Below are positions 6,212 through 12,683 of a stretch of 56,114 nucleotides of DNA, in pieces. How positions within the stretch are numbered: position 1 is the stretch's first letter; each line of letters starts with the position of its first letter. The notes below the pieces were generated by a model that was given only the letters and a program-made list of their open reading frames with translations, was not told the origin of the DNA and did no database searches. Location: positions 1 to 56,114 of the forward strand of contig NZ_JABBJF010000032.1 in NCBI RefSeq assembly GCF_014218705.1. Direction: 5' to 3'. This stretch comes from Kluyvera sichuanensis. GTDB taxonomy: Bacteria; Pseudomonadota; Gammaproteobacteria; Enterobacterales; Enterobacteriaceae. The translations under genes and the position numbers were made by a program.

Positions 6212-6850
6212 ATGCTCTCACGCGACATTGATATAATGCTGGAAGGAAAAAGCAGACGTCAGAAACAATTTGTGCTGGCGTATGGGGTTGGTGTCAACGA
6301 TTGCAACTTTCCTGTTACCTCAAGGGTTAATGGAGTTCTCGTTACTCATAGGGCTTTTCAAACATGGAAAAATATCCTTCAGAGATGCCTTTATGCGCCA
6401 ACAAAACAAAAATACCCAACTTATGCAGACTGCTCTTTAGGAGATGAGTGGATTTATTTCTCTAATTTCCATACTTGGTGGAAAGCGAATTTTCGTGAGG
6501 GATGGGTTGTTGATAAAGACATTCTATTCCTAGGAAACAAAGTCTACTCGCCGGAGTATTGCCTATATGTACCTGAAGAGCTGAATAACTTTGTCATTAG
6601 CCGTGAAGCTAAAAGAGGTGGAACTGCTATAGGCACTACCTTTGATGCTCGAGTTGGTTTATTCCGAGCAAGCATCAGCCTCGGCAAAGGGAAAAAACAT
6701 CACCTAGGAGCGCATAAAACGGAAGATGAGGCATATTCAGCTTGGCTTAATGCAAAGCTAAAGTTGGCCGAGCGTTTCAAGCCAGTCTGCGACGAGATAC
6801 ACCCCCAGCTTTACGAAAGCCTACTCACGAAAATTCGTTCGATTAAATGA
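6212..6850 (+). CDS. Phage AP2/HNH-homing-type DNA-binding protein
   Basis: 212 residues. FQTWKNILQRCLYAP ... YPTYADCSLGDEWIYFSNFHTWW ... KDILFLGNKVYSPEYCLYVPEE is the signature of a common phage family annotated as HNH endonuclease or homing-endonuclease-like. The C-terminal GTTFDARVGLFRASISLGKG ... HHLGAHKTEDEAYSAW is an AP2-like DNA-binding repeat. I see no intact HNH triad, so nuclease activity is doubtful. With the HNH gene at 4846 it brackets two unknown genes. It is flanked by terminators on both sides, which makes it look like an insertable cassette. Confidence 0.75.
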   Translation: MLSRDIDIMLEGKSRRQKQFVLAYGVGVNDCNFPVTSRVNGVLVTHRAFQTWKNILQRCLYAPTKQKYPTYADCSLGDEWIYFSNFHTWWKANFREGWVVDKDILFLGNKVYSPEYCLYVPEELNNFVISREAKRGGTAIGTTFDARVGLFRASISLGKGKKHHLGAHKTEDEAYSAWLNAKLKLAERFKPVCDEIHPQLYESLLTKIRSIK

Positions 6851-6859
6851 AATACAAAG

Positions 6860-6883
6860 CCGACACACGATGTCGGTTTTTTT
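6860..6883 (+). terminator. Rho-independent terminator
   Basis: CCGACA (6860-6865), loop CACGA, TGTCGG (6871-6876), then seven T. It closes the AP2-like cassette. Confidence 0.8.
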
Positions 6884-6979
6884 ATGACACACAGCGGCCA
6901 TCCACCGCTTCACTGCCGACATAGCGTCGGATGCAGAAGTCTTTACGTTCAGCGGCGCGGCTTAAGCGCGGAGATTATT

Positions 6980-7489
6980 ATGAGCATTATCGAGTTGACC
7001 AGAAAGAAAATGGCAATTGAAGCCGAACTGGCTCAGTTGAAAGCGAAGTTTACTGATGACACTTCACGCATCGGCAAGGAGTTGATTGCCGTATCTGAAG
7101 GAATCAACCAAGCCAATAAAGGCCTATCTGTCGAGATGGTTCAGCATGGCATGACAATCATTAGCTTTGGCGACCCTAAGCAAAGCACGGAGCGGCGCAG
7201 GTGTGTTGAGGATGCAATTAATGACATTGCATCAGGATTCCCCCGCCTGAGTGAGCGTTATTTTGGCACAAAAAATTATGCCCATTGGAGCGACCAGCGC
7301 GAAGACCATCGCTATGGATATGGCCCTGGACATGGGTCTATTTGCTTCAAGGTGGGATTAACTGTCGCAGCCCTGGCCAAGTTGGTCACTGGTGGCCTGA
7401 GTGATTACGACGCCGAATGCGCAATCTATTGCCTGATGAATATTGACGCCATCAATGCAGCAAATGCCAAAGCCCGGGAGGCATCATGA
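6980..7489 (+). CDS. Hypothetical phage early protein with N-terminal coil
   Basis: 169 residues from ATG 6980, chosen for GGAG 6 nt upstream over an in-frame start 96 bp earlier. Residues 5-45 are a long charged helix (ELTRKKMAIEAELAQLKAKF), a layout seen in phage host-nuclease inhibitors; the remainder (SERYFGTKNYAHWSDQREDH ... GYGPGHGSICFKVGL) matches nothing I know. The stop overlaps the next ATG (ATGA), so it is coupled to the 51-residue gene that follows. Function unknown. Confidence 0.65.
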   Translation: MSIIELTRKKMAIEAELAQLKAKFTDDTSRIGKELIAVSEGINQANKGLSVEMVQHGMTIISFGDPKQSTERRRCVEDAINDIASGFPRLSERYFGTKNYAHWSDQREDHRYGYGPGHGSICFKVGLTVAALAKLVTGGLSDYDAECAIYCLMNIDAINAANAKAREAS

Positions 7490-7641
7490 TTAACCATTAC
7501 TTACTTCAGGTAGCTCAGGGTGAGCTTGCAATAGCTCAGGTTACTGGTGACGGCCTGTTATGGCAGAGAGCCATGGCAAAGATGCGTGTTGCTATGGGTA
7601 CGCCGAGATATAAGCGTGGAGGCTGCAATGGAAATCACTGA
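7486..7641 (+). CDS. 51-residue phage protein, unknown function
   Basis: Starts in an ATGA overlap with the previous stop and ends inside the start region of the next gene (overlap 14 bp). It begins MINHYLLQVAQGELAIAQVT and ends with a basic Gly-rich tail. Support is positional: start-stop coupling and gap-free packing between two genes. Confidence 0.45.
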   Translation: MINHYLLQVAQGELAIAQVTGDGLLWQRAMAKMRVAMGTPRYKRGGCNGNH

Positions 7642-7969
7642 TACAAAACCGGTATGGCTCGTTGTCGGCAACACTGACAATACTGAGGGTCGTGGATACC
7701 CCATTGTTTTGTATGTATGCGAATCACCTGAGACCGCAACTCGTCTTGGCAAGAAACGTTACGTGCAAGGGAGTGATTGCCCGATTGAGGAATCTGTCGC
7801 CGTAAGGATTGGTGGAAGAAATAGCCGCTGGCTGGTTCCTGGAGAAATACAACCAAGTTCACTTGCTGATACTGAGCTGATGGTACGTAGACAGCAGAAA
7901 GAACAACTCTTAATTAAGTTGCGAGAAAGCGGATTTACCGACGAAGAAATCGCGACTCTATCTAAATAA
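7628..7969 (+). CDS. Hypothetical phage protein
   Basis: 113 residues from ATG 7628, chosen because GGAGG lies at 7617-7621; a longer frame from 7547 would overlap the small gene before it. The N-terminal half reads as a compact beta domain (KPVWLVVGNTDNTEGRGYPI), the C-terminus as a helix (RQQKEQLLIKLRESGFTDEE) ending in an acidic UBA-like helix. Family unknown. Confidence 0.6.
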   Translation: MEITDTKPVWLVVGNTDNTEGRGYPIVLYVCESPETATRLGKKRYVQGSDCPIEESVAVRIGGRNSRWLVPGEIQPSSLADTELMVRRQQKEQLLIKLRESGFTDEEIATLSK

Positions 7970-8039
7970 CCAATCCCCCTTTCCTCTCTGGCAGTCATTC
8001 AGATGCCGGGCAGCTTATTACCTAAATTCAGGAGAACTC

Positions 8040-8225
8040 ATGAAACATAAAGTAGAAATCCCGAGACTCCCACGAACACGAGCAATGCTTCTGGCTAATC
8101 ACCGTAACTGGATTGTTCAGGCTCGGGAGTCGCGATTGCTCGGATGGAGGCGTGAGGCAGCCTATGCGTTGCGTAGTGCGTCTATTGAACGTACCTGCAT
8201 CCAGTATCAGGAGCGTGCAGCATGA
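8040..8225 (+). CDS. Small basic phage protein
   Basis: 61 residues, very basic (many Arg), no membrane segment, with AGGAG 6 nt before the ATG. PRLPRTRAMLLANHRNWIVQ and ESRLLGWRREAAYALR form two helices. It overlaps the next start by ATGA. Unknown function; nucleic-acid binding is conceivable from charge alone. Confidence 0.55.
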   Translation: MKHKVEIPRLPRTRAMLLANHRNWIVQARESRLLGWRREAAYALRSASIERTCIQYQERAA

Positions 8226-8380
8226 GTGCAATGGAACGATGGGATGACGATGCTTTCTTGCGGCTGATGGCTGATGTGATCGGCGGCGTGGAAGTAGAAG
8301 GCGATGAGCCGGTGAATCTGGCTACTGAGCAACAGAATCCGGTTGTTAGTTGGGATGAATTCGCGGGGGATTTTTCATAA
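8222..8380 (+). CDS. Small acidic phage protein before the Sak4-like gene
   Basis: 52 residues, strongly acidic (MSAMERWDDDAFLRLMADVI ... VVSWDEFAGDFS). It starts in an ATGA overlap and stops in a TAATG overlap with the next gene, so it is locked between two coupled genes. The C-terminal Asp-Glu-Phe ... Asp-Phe-Ser resembles acidic partner-binding tails. No family recognised. Confidence 0.5.
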   Translation: MSAMERWDDDAFLRLMADVIGGVEVEGDEPVNLATEQQNPVVSWDEFAGDFS

Positions 8381-9060
8381 TGGGAACAGCAACGTTAATT
8401 CTCGGTGAGTCTGGTACCGGTAAATCAGCAAGTCTCCGAAACATGTCGCCAGACGACGCGATCCTGATTAAGGCAGTAGGAAAACCGCTACCGTTCCGCT
8501 CTAGTGGCTGGAAGTCATGGGACGCAACAAGCAAAACAGGAAGCGTCGTCGTATCTGACGACTGGAATCACATCCTGACAATCATTAAGAAGGCACCAGC
8601 ATACGGAAAGAAAATCATAATCGTTGATGACTTCCAGTATGTGATGAGCAACGAATTTATGCGCCGTTCTGAAGAGAAGTCTTTCGACAAGTTCACGGAG
8701 ATAGGCCGCCATGCCTGGGAGGTGATTAAAGCTGCTCAGGACGCGCCTGATGACCTCCGAGTGTACTTCCTTGCCCACACCGAAGAAACGGCGATGGGCC
8801 GCACAAAGATGAAGACGATCGGAAAGATGCTGGATGAGAAAATCACCGTTGAAGGCATGTTCACCATCGTACTTCGCACCATGACCCGAGACGACAAATT
8901 CTTCTTCTCTACCAAAAACAACGGATCCGACACCGTTAAATCACCGATGGGCATGTTCGAAACCAACGAAATTGATAACGACCTCTCCTACGTAGACGCG
9001 ACTGTTTGCGAATACTACGGATTCACCAATGTTCACCAACTTAAGGGTTCTGCCGCATGA
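8380..9060 (+). CDS. Sak4-like RecA-fold ATPase (phage recombination)
   Basis: 226 residues. Walker A GESGTGKS at about residues 9-16, Walker B KIIIVDDFQYVM at about 75-86, then FTEIGRHAWEVI and YFLAHTEE (sensor-like His). This order and length fit the Sak4 group of phage RecA-core single-strand annealing proteins, often annotated AAA or ATP-binding protein. Sak4 proteins work with an SSB, and an SSB-like gene follows with a 4-bp overlap. It likely replaces Red-beta/Erf in this phage. A RecA/RadA-like ATPase of other role is possible. Confidence 0.75.
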   Translation: MGTATLILGESGTGKSASLRNMSPDDAILIKAVGKPLPFRSSGWKSWDATSKTGSVVVSDDWNHILTIIKKAPAYGKKIIIVDDFQYVMSNEFMRRSEEKSFDKFTEIGRHAWEVIKAAQDAPDDLRVYFLAHTEETAMGRTKMKTIGKMLDEKITVEGMFTIVLRTMTRDDKFFFSTKNNGSDTVKSPMGMFETNEIDNDLSYVDATVCEYYGFTNVHQLKGSAA

Positions 9061-9641
9061 GCAACGTAATTTTCACCTATAACGAAGAATCAGCACTGGC
9101 CGCCGGAATGGGCGGCTTTATCAACGAGAATGGCGCGTACATTTTCACCATCACCGAGGCCGAACTGAAGCAGGGGGCTGATGGCAGTAAAGCGCAATGG
9201 ATTGAGTTTTCAGGCGATAGCGATGATGGACGCAAGGTTCAGTACCTCAGCGTCTACTCAGTGAAGAAAGACGGCACACCTAACACCTACGGCGTAAACA
9301 TGATTAACGCGATGATGGGCTGCGCGGGCATTAACTCATTAACGCAATACATGGCGACAGCCGGGAAATACGTTGCACCTGAGTTCGCAGGTAAACGCAT
9401 CGGCCTGGTACTTCAGAAAGTACTCCGCAGCAAGCGAAATGGTGACGACACCTACGGCATGGAGATCCGCATCCCATTCATTGCCGATACTCGCCAGACT
9501 TTGCAGGAACGCAAGGAAGGCGCGAAACCTGAGGCTGTCGATAAGACAGCAGCGTCACTGAAAGACCGCGATAACCGTAATAAAAACGGCTCTCCGCAAT
9601 CTGGCCAGACTCATTACGAATATGAAGGCAACGACTTCTAA
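9057..9641 (+). CDS. Single-strand DNA-binding-like protein, partner of the Sak4-like ATPase
   Basis: 194 residues. Residues 1-125 are predicted all-beta with an OB-like pattern (AYIFTITEAELKQGADGSKA ... RKVQYLSVYSVKKDG ... KRIGLVLQKVLRSK). A Gly/Asn/Gln-rich disordered tail ends in YEYEGNDF, an acidic-aromatic tip like that of SSB proteins. It is translationally coupled to the ATPase gene (ATGA overlap). DUF669-type phage proteins occupy the same position elsewhere. SSB function is inferred. Confidence 0.65.
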   Translation: MSNVIFTYNEESALAAGMGGFINENGAYIFTITEAELKQGADGSKAQWIEFSGDSDDGRKVQYLSVYSVKKDGTPNTYGVNMINAMMGCAGINSLTQYMATAGKYVAPEFAGKRIGLVLQKVLRSKRNGDDTYGMEIRIPFIADTRQTLQERKEGAKPEAVDKTAASLKDRDNRNKNGSPQSGQTHYEYEGNDF

Positions 9642-9683
9642 CCACCTCCCTCGTCACGCTATCCACGCAATTTAAGGAATCAC

Positions 9684-10232
9684 ATGAACAACCTAATGGT
9701 TGACCTTGAAACAATGGGCAACGGGCCTTACGCGCCTGTCATTTCAATCGGCGCTGTTTTCTTCAACCCAAAAACTGGAGAGATTGGCGAGGGTTTTTCG
9801 GTCAACGTATCGCTTGAATCATCCATGCGGTACCGCGCCCGACCTGACGCATCAACAATCCTTTGGTGGATGCAGCAAGGGGAAGATGCTCGCAAGTCAC
9901 TTCTGCATGAAACGTTCGCACTAAATGATGCGCTGGATAATTTCTCTGAATTCATCGCAGAAAATACCAATCAGAAATACGTGCAGGTGTGGGGTAATGG
10001 CGCGTCATTCGATTGCGTCATCCTCCGCAACAGCTACACCCTCACCGGTCAGGATGTTCCATGGCAGTGGTGGAATGACCGGGATGTGCGAACCGTGGTT
10101 GAGCTAGGCAAAGCGATCGGTATCGACCCTAAGCGCGACATGCCATTTGAAGGCACTCGCCACAATGCGCTAGATGATGCCATTCATCAGGCCAAGTACG
10201 TTTCAGCCATCTGGCAAAAACTCACCAAATAA
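9684..10232 (+). CDS. DEDDh 3'-5' exonuclease
   Basis: 182 residues of the RNase T/exonuclease VIII-C-terminal (Rv2179c-like) type. Exo I is MVDLETMG (Asp7, Glu9), Exo II is QVWGNGASFDCVILRNSY (Asp about 109), Exo III is RHNALDDAIHQAKYV (His about 159, Asp about 164), so all acidic metal ligands and the His are present. It should degrade DNA or RNA 3' ends, probably in phage recombination given the adjacent annealase genes. ATG preceded by AAGGA. Confidence 0.85.
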   Translation: MNNLMVDLETMGNGPYAPVISIGAVFFNPKTGEIGEGFSVNVSLESSMRYRARPDASTILWWMQQGEDARKSLLHETFALNDALDNFSEFIAENTNQKYVQVWGNGASFDCVILRNSYTLTGQDVPWQWWNDRDVRTVVELGKAIGIDPKRDMPFEGTRHNALDDAIHQAKYVSAIWQKLTK

Positions 10233-10250
10233 CAACCTCTGGAGCTTGTC

Positions 10251-10544
10251 ATGATGTCACCTGAGCAGTTACTCGCTGCTTTACGGCGGGATAGTCGCAC
10301 GCATATCACTGCGATGTGGCGATGGCTGGATGATACCTCGGGTGCCATTTCAGGCTCAGGGGTATTGAATTGCACGCTGAATGAGTTCGTACCCTATTAC
10401 GCTGGCTGGGCTCCTTCTCTGGAGTATTCAGAATCAATTATCCCCATCACCACAGTGAAACTCATTGAGAGTTCACTGACGCGAGAGGATTGGGGGAATC
10501 AGCATCTTGGCGGGTGCATTTACCGGCTGAAGGAGGCTGCATGA
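10251..10544 (+). CDS. Hypothetical phage protein
   Basis: 97 residues (96 if the second ATG at 10254 is used); ribosome site TGGAG. It begins MMSPEQLLAALRRDSRTHIT and contains several Trp residues (MWRWLDDTSG, YYAGWAPSLEY). No motif known to me. Its stop overlaps the next ATG. Confidence 0.6.
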   Translation: MMSPEQLLAALRRDSRTHITAMWRWLDDTSGAISGSGVLNCTLNEFVPYYAGWAPSLEYSESIIPITTVKLIESSLTREDWGNQHLGGCIYRLKEAA

Positions 10545-10759
10545 CACCAGAGCAAGACAACGCCGTCCGCGCACAAGGACGTAAGTGCGTGGCAGAGATT
10601 ATGCAGACGATGAAATGCAGGCCTAAGCCGAAATGGAATGCAGTCGTTCCGCCAATCATCAGAAAGCACCATCAGAAAATTTCGCCGCTTGGTATCAGCC
10701 TGGTGGCATTCGTTAGCAGCATCGGTCGAATGCAGGGCCGGTACGGAGTGGAATCATGA
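10541..10759 (+). CDS. Small basic phage protein
   Basis: 72 residues from ATG 10541, with AGGAGG 4 nt upstream and ATGA overlap with the previous gene. KCRPKPKWNAVVPPIIRKHH is Pro/Lys/His-rich, followed by a hydrophobic stretch LGISLVAFVSSIG too short for a confident membrane helix. Its stop overlaps a further ATG at 10756 that opens a seven-codon frame leading to the methyltransferase region. Confidence 0.55.
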   Translation: MTPEQDNAVRAQGRKCVAEIMQTMKCRPKPKWNAVVPPIIRKHHQKISPLGISLVAFVSSIGRMQGRYGVES

Positions 10760-10779
10760 ACAGGGGGTTATGTGAATGA
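10756..10779 (+). other. Seven-codon linking frame (MNRGLCE)
   Basis: An ATG overlapping the previous TGA opens a seven-codon frame whose own TGA (10777-10779) overlaps the ATG at 10776. It could carry ribosomes from the upstream gene to the 10776 start instead of the GTG at 10772. Whether it is translated is unknown. Confidence 0.3.
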
Positions 10780-11506
10780 GCTGGCTATTTTCGCTGGCGC
10801 TGGCGGAGGAATGCTCGGTGGGCACCTCCTTGGCTGGCGAACAGTTTGCGCAGTTGAACGTGATGCCTACGCCGCACAAGTTCTCGCGCAACGACAAAAC
10901 GATGGAATTCTCCTGCCTTTCCCGATTTGGTCTGACGTGCGCAGTTTTGACGGAAAGCCATGGCGTGGAATTGTTGATGTCGTTTCTGGCGGGTTTCCGT
11001 GCCAGGACATTAGTGCCAATGGTCACGGTGCCGGCATCAATGGGCGCCGATCCGGACTGTGGTCAGAAATGGCGAGAATCGTCAGTGAAGTACGACCTGA
11101 ATTTGTCTGTGTGGAAAACTCTCCACGACTCAGAGGAAAAGGTCTCGCCGTGGTCATTGGTGACCTTGCCGAAATGGGGTATGGCTGCGAGTGGTTCCGT
11201 CTTTCAGCATCGAACTGCGGAGCGCCCCATGAAAGAGACAGGATGTGGATTGTGGCCTACGGCGAAGGCAACAATCCGCGGAGATTGTCCGAGCGAGCGA
11301 TTACGCAGAACTCCAGACTTACCGAGTGCAATAAAGATGCGACCGTTACCGGATGGGTCGGAGCCTCTCCAGGATGGACAGCTGAACCCTCAGTGGGTCG
11401 AGTGGTTCATGGGATGGCCCATCGGGTGGACAGAATTAAAGCCCTTGGCAATGGACAAGTTCCGCGAGTGGCAGCGGCAGCATTCTCCCTGCTTAAAGCA
11501 GATTGA
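10772..11506 (+). CDS. Phage DNA cytosine-5 methyltransferase
   Basis: 244 residues, a short Dcm-type C5 methyltransferase: motif I FAGAGGG (7-13), motif IV GFPCQDIS with catalytic Cys77, motif VI ENS (115-117), motif VIII APHERDR (151-157) and motif X IKALGNGQVP (222-231). It transfers a methyl group from S-adenosylmethionine to cytosine, probably shielding phage DNA from host restriction. The short recognition region between VIII and X is typical of phage forms. The only start before motif I is GTG at 10772, 4 nt after GGGGG. Nearly the whole gene is overlapped by another long frame on the same strand. Confidence 0.85.
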   Translation: MNELAIFAGAGGGMLGGHLLGWRTVCAVERDAYAAQVLAQRQNDGILLPFPIWSDVRSFDGKPWRGIVDVVSGGFPCQDISANGHGAGINGRRSGLWSEMARIVSEVRPEFVCVENSPRLRGKGLAVVIGDLAEMGYGCEWFRLSASNCGAPHERDRMWIVAYGEGNNPRRLSERAITQNSRLTECNKDATVTGWVGASPGWTAEPSVGRVVHGMAHRVDRIKALGNGQVPRVAAAAFSLLKAD

Positions 11507-11519
11507 GGATGCTGCATGA
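10776..11519 (+). CDS. Overlapping 247-codon frame within the methyltransferase gene
   Basis: Open in the +1 frame relative to the methyltransferase from ATG 10776 to TGA 11519, so it overlaps all but the first 4 bp of that gene and outlasts it by 13 bp. GGGGG lies 8 nt before its ATG, better spaced than for the methyltransferase GTG. The product is soluble, Trp/Pro-rich, and contains FSRNDKTMEFSCLSRFG (36-52), WSLVTLPKWGMA (126-137), GCGLWPTAK (156-164) and LNPQWVEWFMGWPIGWT (203-219). I recall phage proteins with these blocks in other genomes, unverified here. No enzymatic motif recognised. It could be a genuine second product or a conserved out-of-frame shadow. Confidence 0.5.
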   Translation: MSWLFSLALAEECSVGTSLAGEQFAQLNVMPTPHKFSRNDKTMEFSCLSRFGLTCAVLTESHGVELLMSFLAGFRARTLVPMVTVPASMGADPDCGQKWRESSVKYDLNLSVWKTLHDSEEKVSPWSLVTLPKWGMAASGSVFQHRTAERPMKETGCGLWPTAKATIRGDCPSERLRRTPDLPSAIKMRPLPDGSEPLQDGQLNPQWVEWFMGWPIGWTELKPLAMDKFREWQRQHSPCLKQIEDAA

Positions 11520-11540
11520 CCAAACTATCGCAAATCATCA

Positions 11541-11562
11541 GGGAGCTTCGGGCTCCTTTTTT
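11541..11562 (+). terminator. Rho-independent terminator after the methyltransferase region
   Basis: GGAGC (11542-11546), loop, GCTCC (11552-11556), then six T. Confidence 0.65.
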
Positions 11563-11605
11563 ATTGGTTACTTTAACTATCAATCAGCAGTTCAGGGAGT
11601 GAGAT

Positions 11606-11923
11606 ATGGAAGAGAAACGTTTTACGCCGGGCCCGTGGAGATTTGATGAGAATACAACTTTTTCAGGGGAGCCAATTTTTTATATATCCCAAGATGAATC
11701 CGCTCACCACACCCCAAATTATTCCGACGTGGCACAAACATGCAGTGGCGAGAACAGACACATACAGAAGGCCAATGCGCAGATAATCGCATCAGCTCCA
11801 GCGTTGCTAGAGGCTCTGCTTGCATCCCTTCCAATATGGGAAAACCACAAATTGGATGCAAGCGAGGCGTCTATTCTTCTGGACTGTCGCGCCGCCATCG
11901 CCAAAGCACTCGGTAAGGAATAG
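11606..11923 (+). CDS. Widespread phage accessory protein, unknown function
   Basis: 105 residues. The pattern FTPGPWRFDE at the start and KANAQIIASAPALLEALLAS in the second half is very common in tailed-phage early regions (proteins reading TPGPW ... NARLIAAAPELLEAL). Function is unknown for the whole family. ATG preceded by GGGAGTGAG; 2 bp before the next gene. Confidence 0.75.
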   Translation: MEEKRFTPGPWRFDENTTFSGEPIFYISQDESAHHTPNYSDVAQTCSGENRHIQKANAQIIASAPALLEALLASLPIWENHKLDASEASILLDCRAAIAKALGKE

Positions 11924-11925
11924 CT

Positions 11926-12135
11926 ATGGACATCATTGATTCAGCATCAGAAGTAGAAGAGCTGCAGCGTAATGCTGCACTAGCTGCGCACAGGATGAAC
12001 CGGGATGCAGTATCGGCTATGCGCTGCAGTGATTGCGACGAAGAGTTGCCAGAAGCTCGCCGGATTGCTTACCCGGGCTGCACGATGTGTGTTGATTGCC
12101 AGGCGGATGCAGAGAGACGGAATAGGAGGATGTGA
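11926..12135 (+). CDS. DksA/TraR-type zinc-finger protein
   Basis: 69 residues. The C4 zinc finger CSDCDEELPEARRIAYPGC followed by TMCVDC (about residues 34-58) is the DksA/TraR C-terminal module; upstream is one short helix. TraR-like proteins bind the secondary channel of host RNA polymerase and mimic DksA plus ppGpp, so the protein may redirect host transcription. Its TGA overlaps the next ATG (TGATG). Confidence 0.85.
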   Translation: MDIIDSASEVEELQRNAALAAHRMNRDAVSAMRCSDCDEELPEARRIAYPGCTMCVDCQADAERRNRRM

Positions 12136-12209
12136 TGTGGCCTATATGCAAACACTGCGGTCGTAAGTGCTGGAGCGGTTGGTGTGCCAAATGTGATAAG
12201 CGGGGGTGA
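12135..12209 (+). CDS. 24-residue zinc-ribbon micropeptide
   Basis: ATG in a TGATG overlap with the zinc-finger gene, with AGGAGG 7 nt upstream. Two Cys pairs, CKHC and CAKC, in a 24-residue product give a complete four-Cys zinc knuckle. The pattern and coupling argue for translation; function unknown. Confidence 0.5.
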   Translation: MWPICKHCGRKCWSGWCAKCDKRG

Positions 12210-12213
12210 TGTG

Positions 12214-12342
12214 ATGTGGATGACCGGTTGGCATATCTACTGGACTCGATTCCGATTCTTTCGTGAGTTGCTCGGATTCCAGAGCGCCTATTGCAAGATG
12301 AAGAACGAGCAGAAAGCATTAATCAGATTGAGGGGTGAGTGA
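12214..12342 (+). CDS. 42-residue basic phage protein
   Basis: ATG 12214 follows the previous stop by 4 nt with GGGGG 7 nt upstream, and its TGA overlaps the ninX ATG (TGATG). The product (MWMTGWHIYWTRFRFFRELL ...) is Arg/Trp/Phe-rich and helical; it may lie on a membrane. Short packed genes of this sort are usual in this position in lambdoid phages. Confidence 0.45.
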   Translation: MWMTGWHIYWTRFRFFRELLGFQSAYCKMKNEQKALIRLRGE

Positions 12343-12683
12343 TGGATTACAGCAAGATGAGTGATGCAGAGATTGGTCGGAGAGTAGCTGCGGCTTGCAA
12401 GTTGGAAGGCGGAGCTAATTACAATGGGGAGACCCTAATTGTTAGAAATGGTGTATGGGCTTCGTTCGACCCATGTAACGACCCGGAAGACGCATGGCCT
12501 ATTATCGTGGAGAACAAAATTACCGTTCATGCACCTATGCGGTACGAAGAACCACAGGAATGGTTGGCATTTGATGTCCATGATTCGGATGTGGATTTCA
12601 ATGACGCAAACCCACTCCGCGCCGCGATGATTGTTTACCTCAAGATGCAGGAGTCAGCCAATGTTCAGGGTAATACTGCCTAA
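12342..12683 (+). CDS. ninX: NinX family protein (DUF2591)
   Basis: 113 residues from ATG 12342, with AGGGG 6 nt upstream. MDYSKMSDAEIGRRVA, WASFDPCNDPEDAWPII and NPLRAAMIVYLKMQ are the hallmark blocks of NinX proteins of lambdoid phages (Asp-Pro-Cys-Asn-x-Pro-x-Asp-Ala-Trp-Pro-Ile). Function unknown. NinX genes usually lie in the late-side nin region; here the gene lies near xis/int in the PL operon. Confidence 0.85.
   Translation: MDYSKMSDAEIGRRVAAACKLEGGANYNGETLIVRNGVWASFDPCNDPEDAWPIIVENKITVHAPMRYEEPQEWLAFDVHDSDVDFNDANPLRAAMIVYLKMQESANVQGNTA

Noticed and set aside
7547..7627. N-terminal extension of the 7628 gene
   Set aside because: It would overlap the coupled 51-residue gene for most of its length, while a good GGAGG lies just before ATG 7628.
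11516..11602. 28-codon frame starting in ATGA overlap after the methyltransferase region
   Set aside because: The coupling is attractive, but most of the frame is the terminator hairpin at 11541-11562; left as a possibility only.
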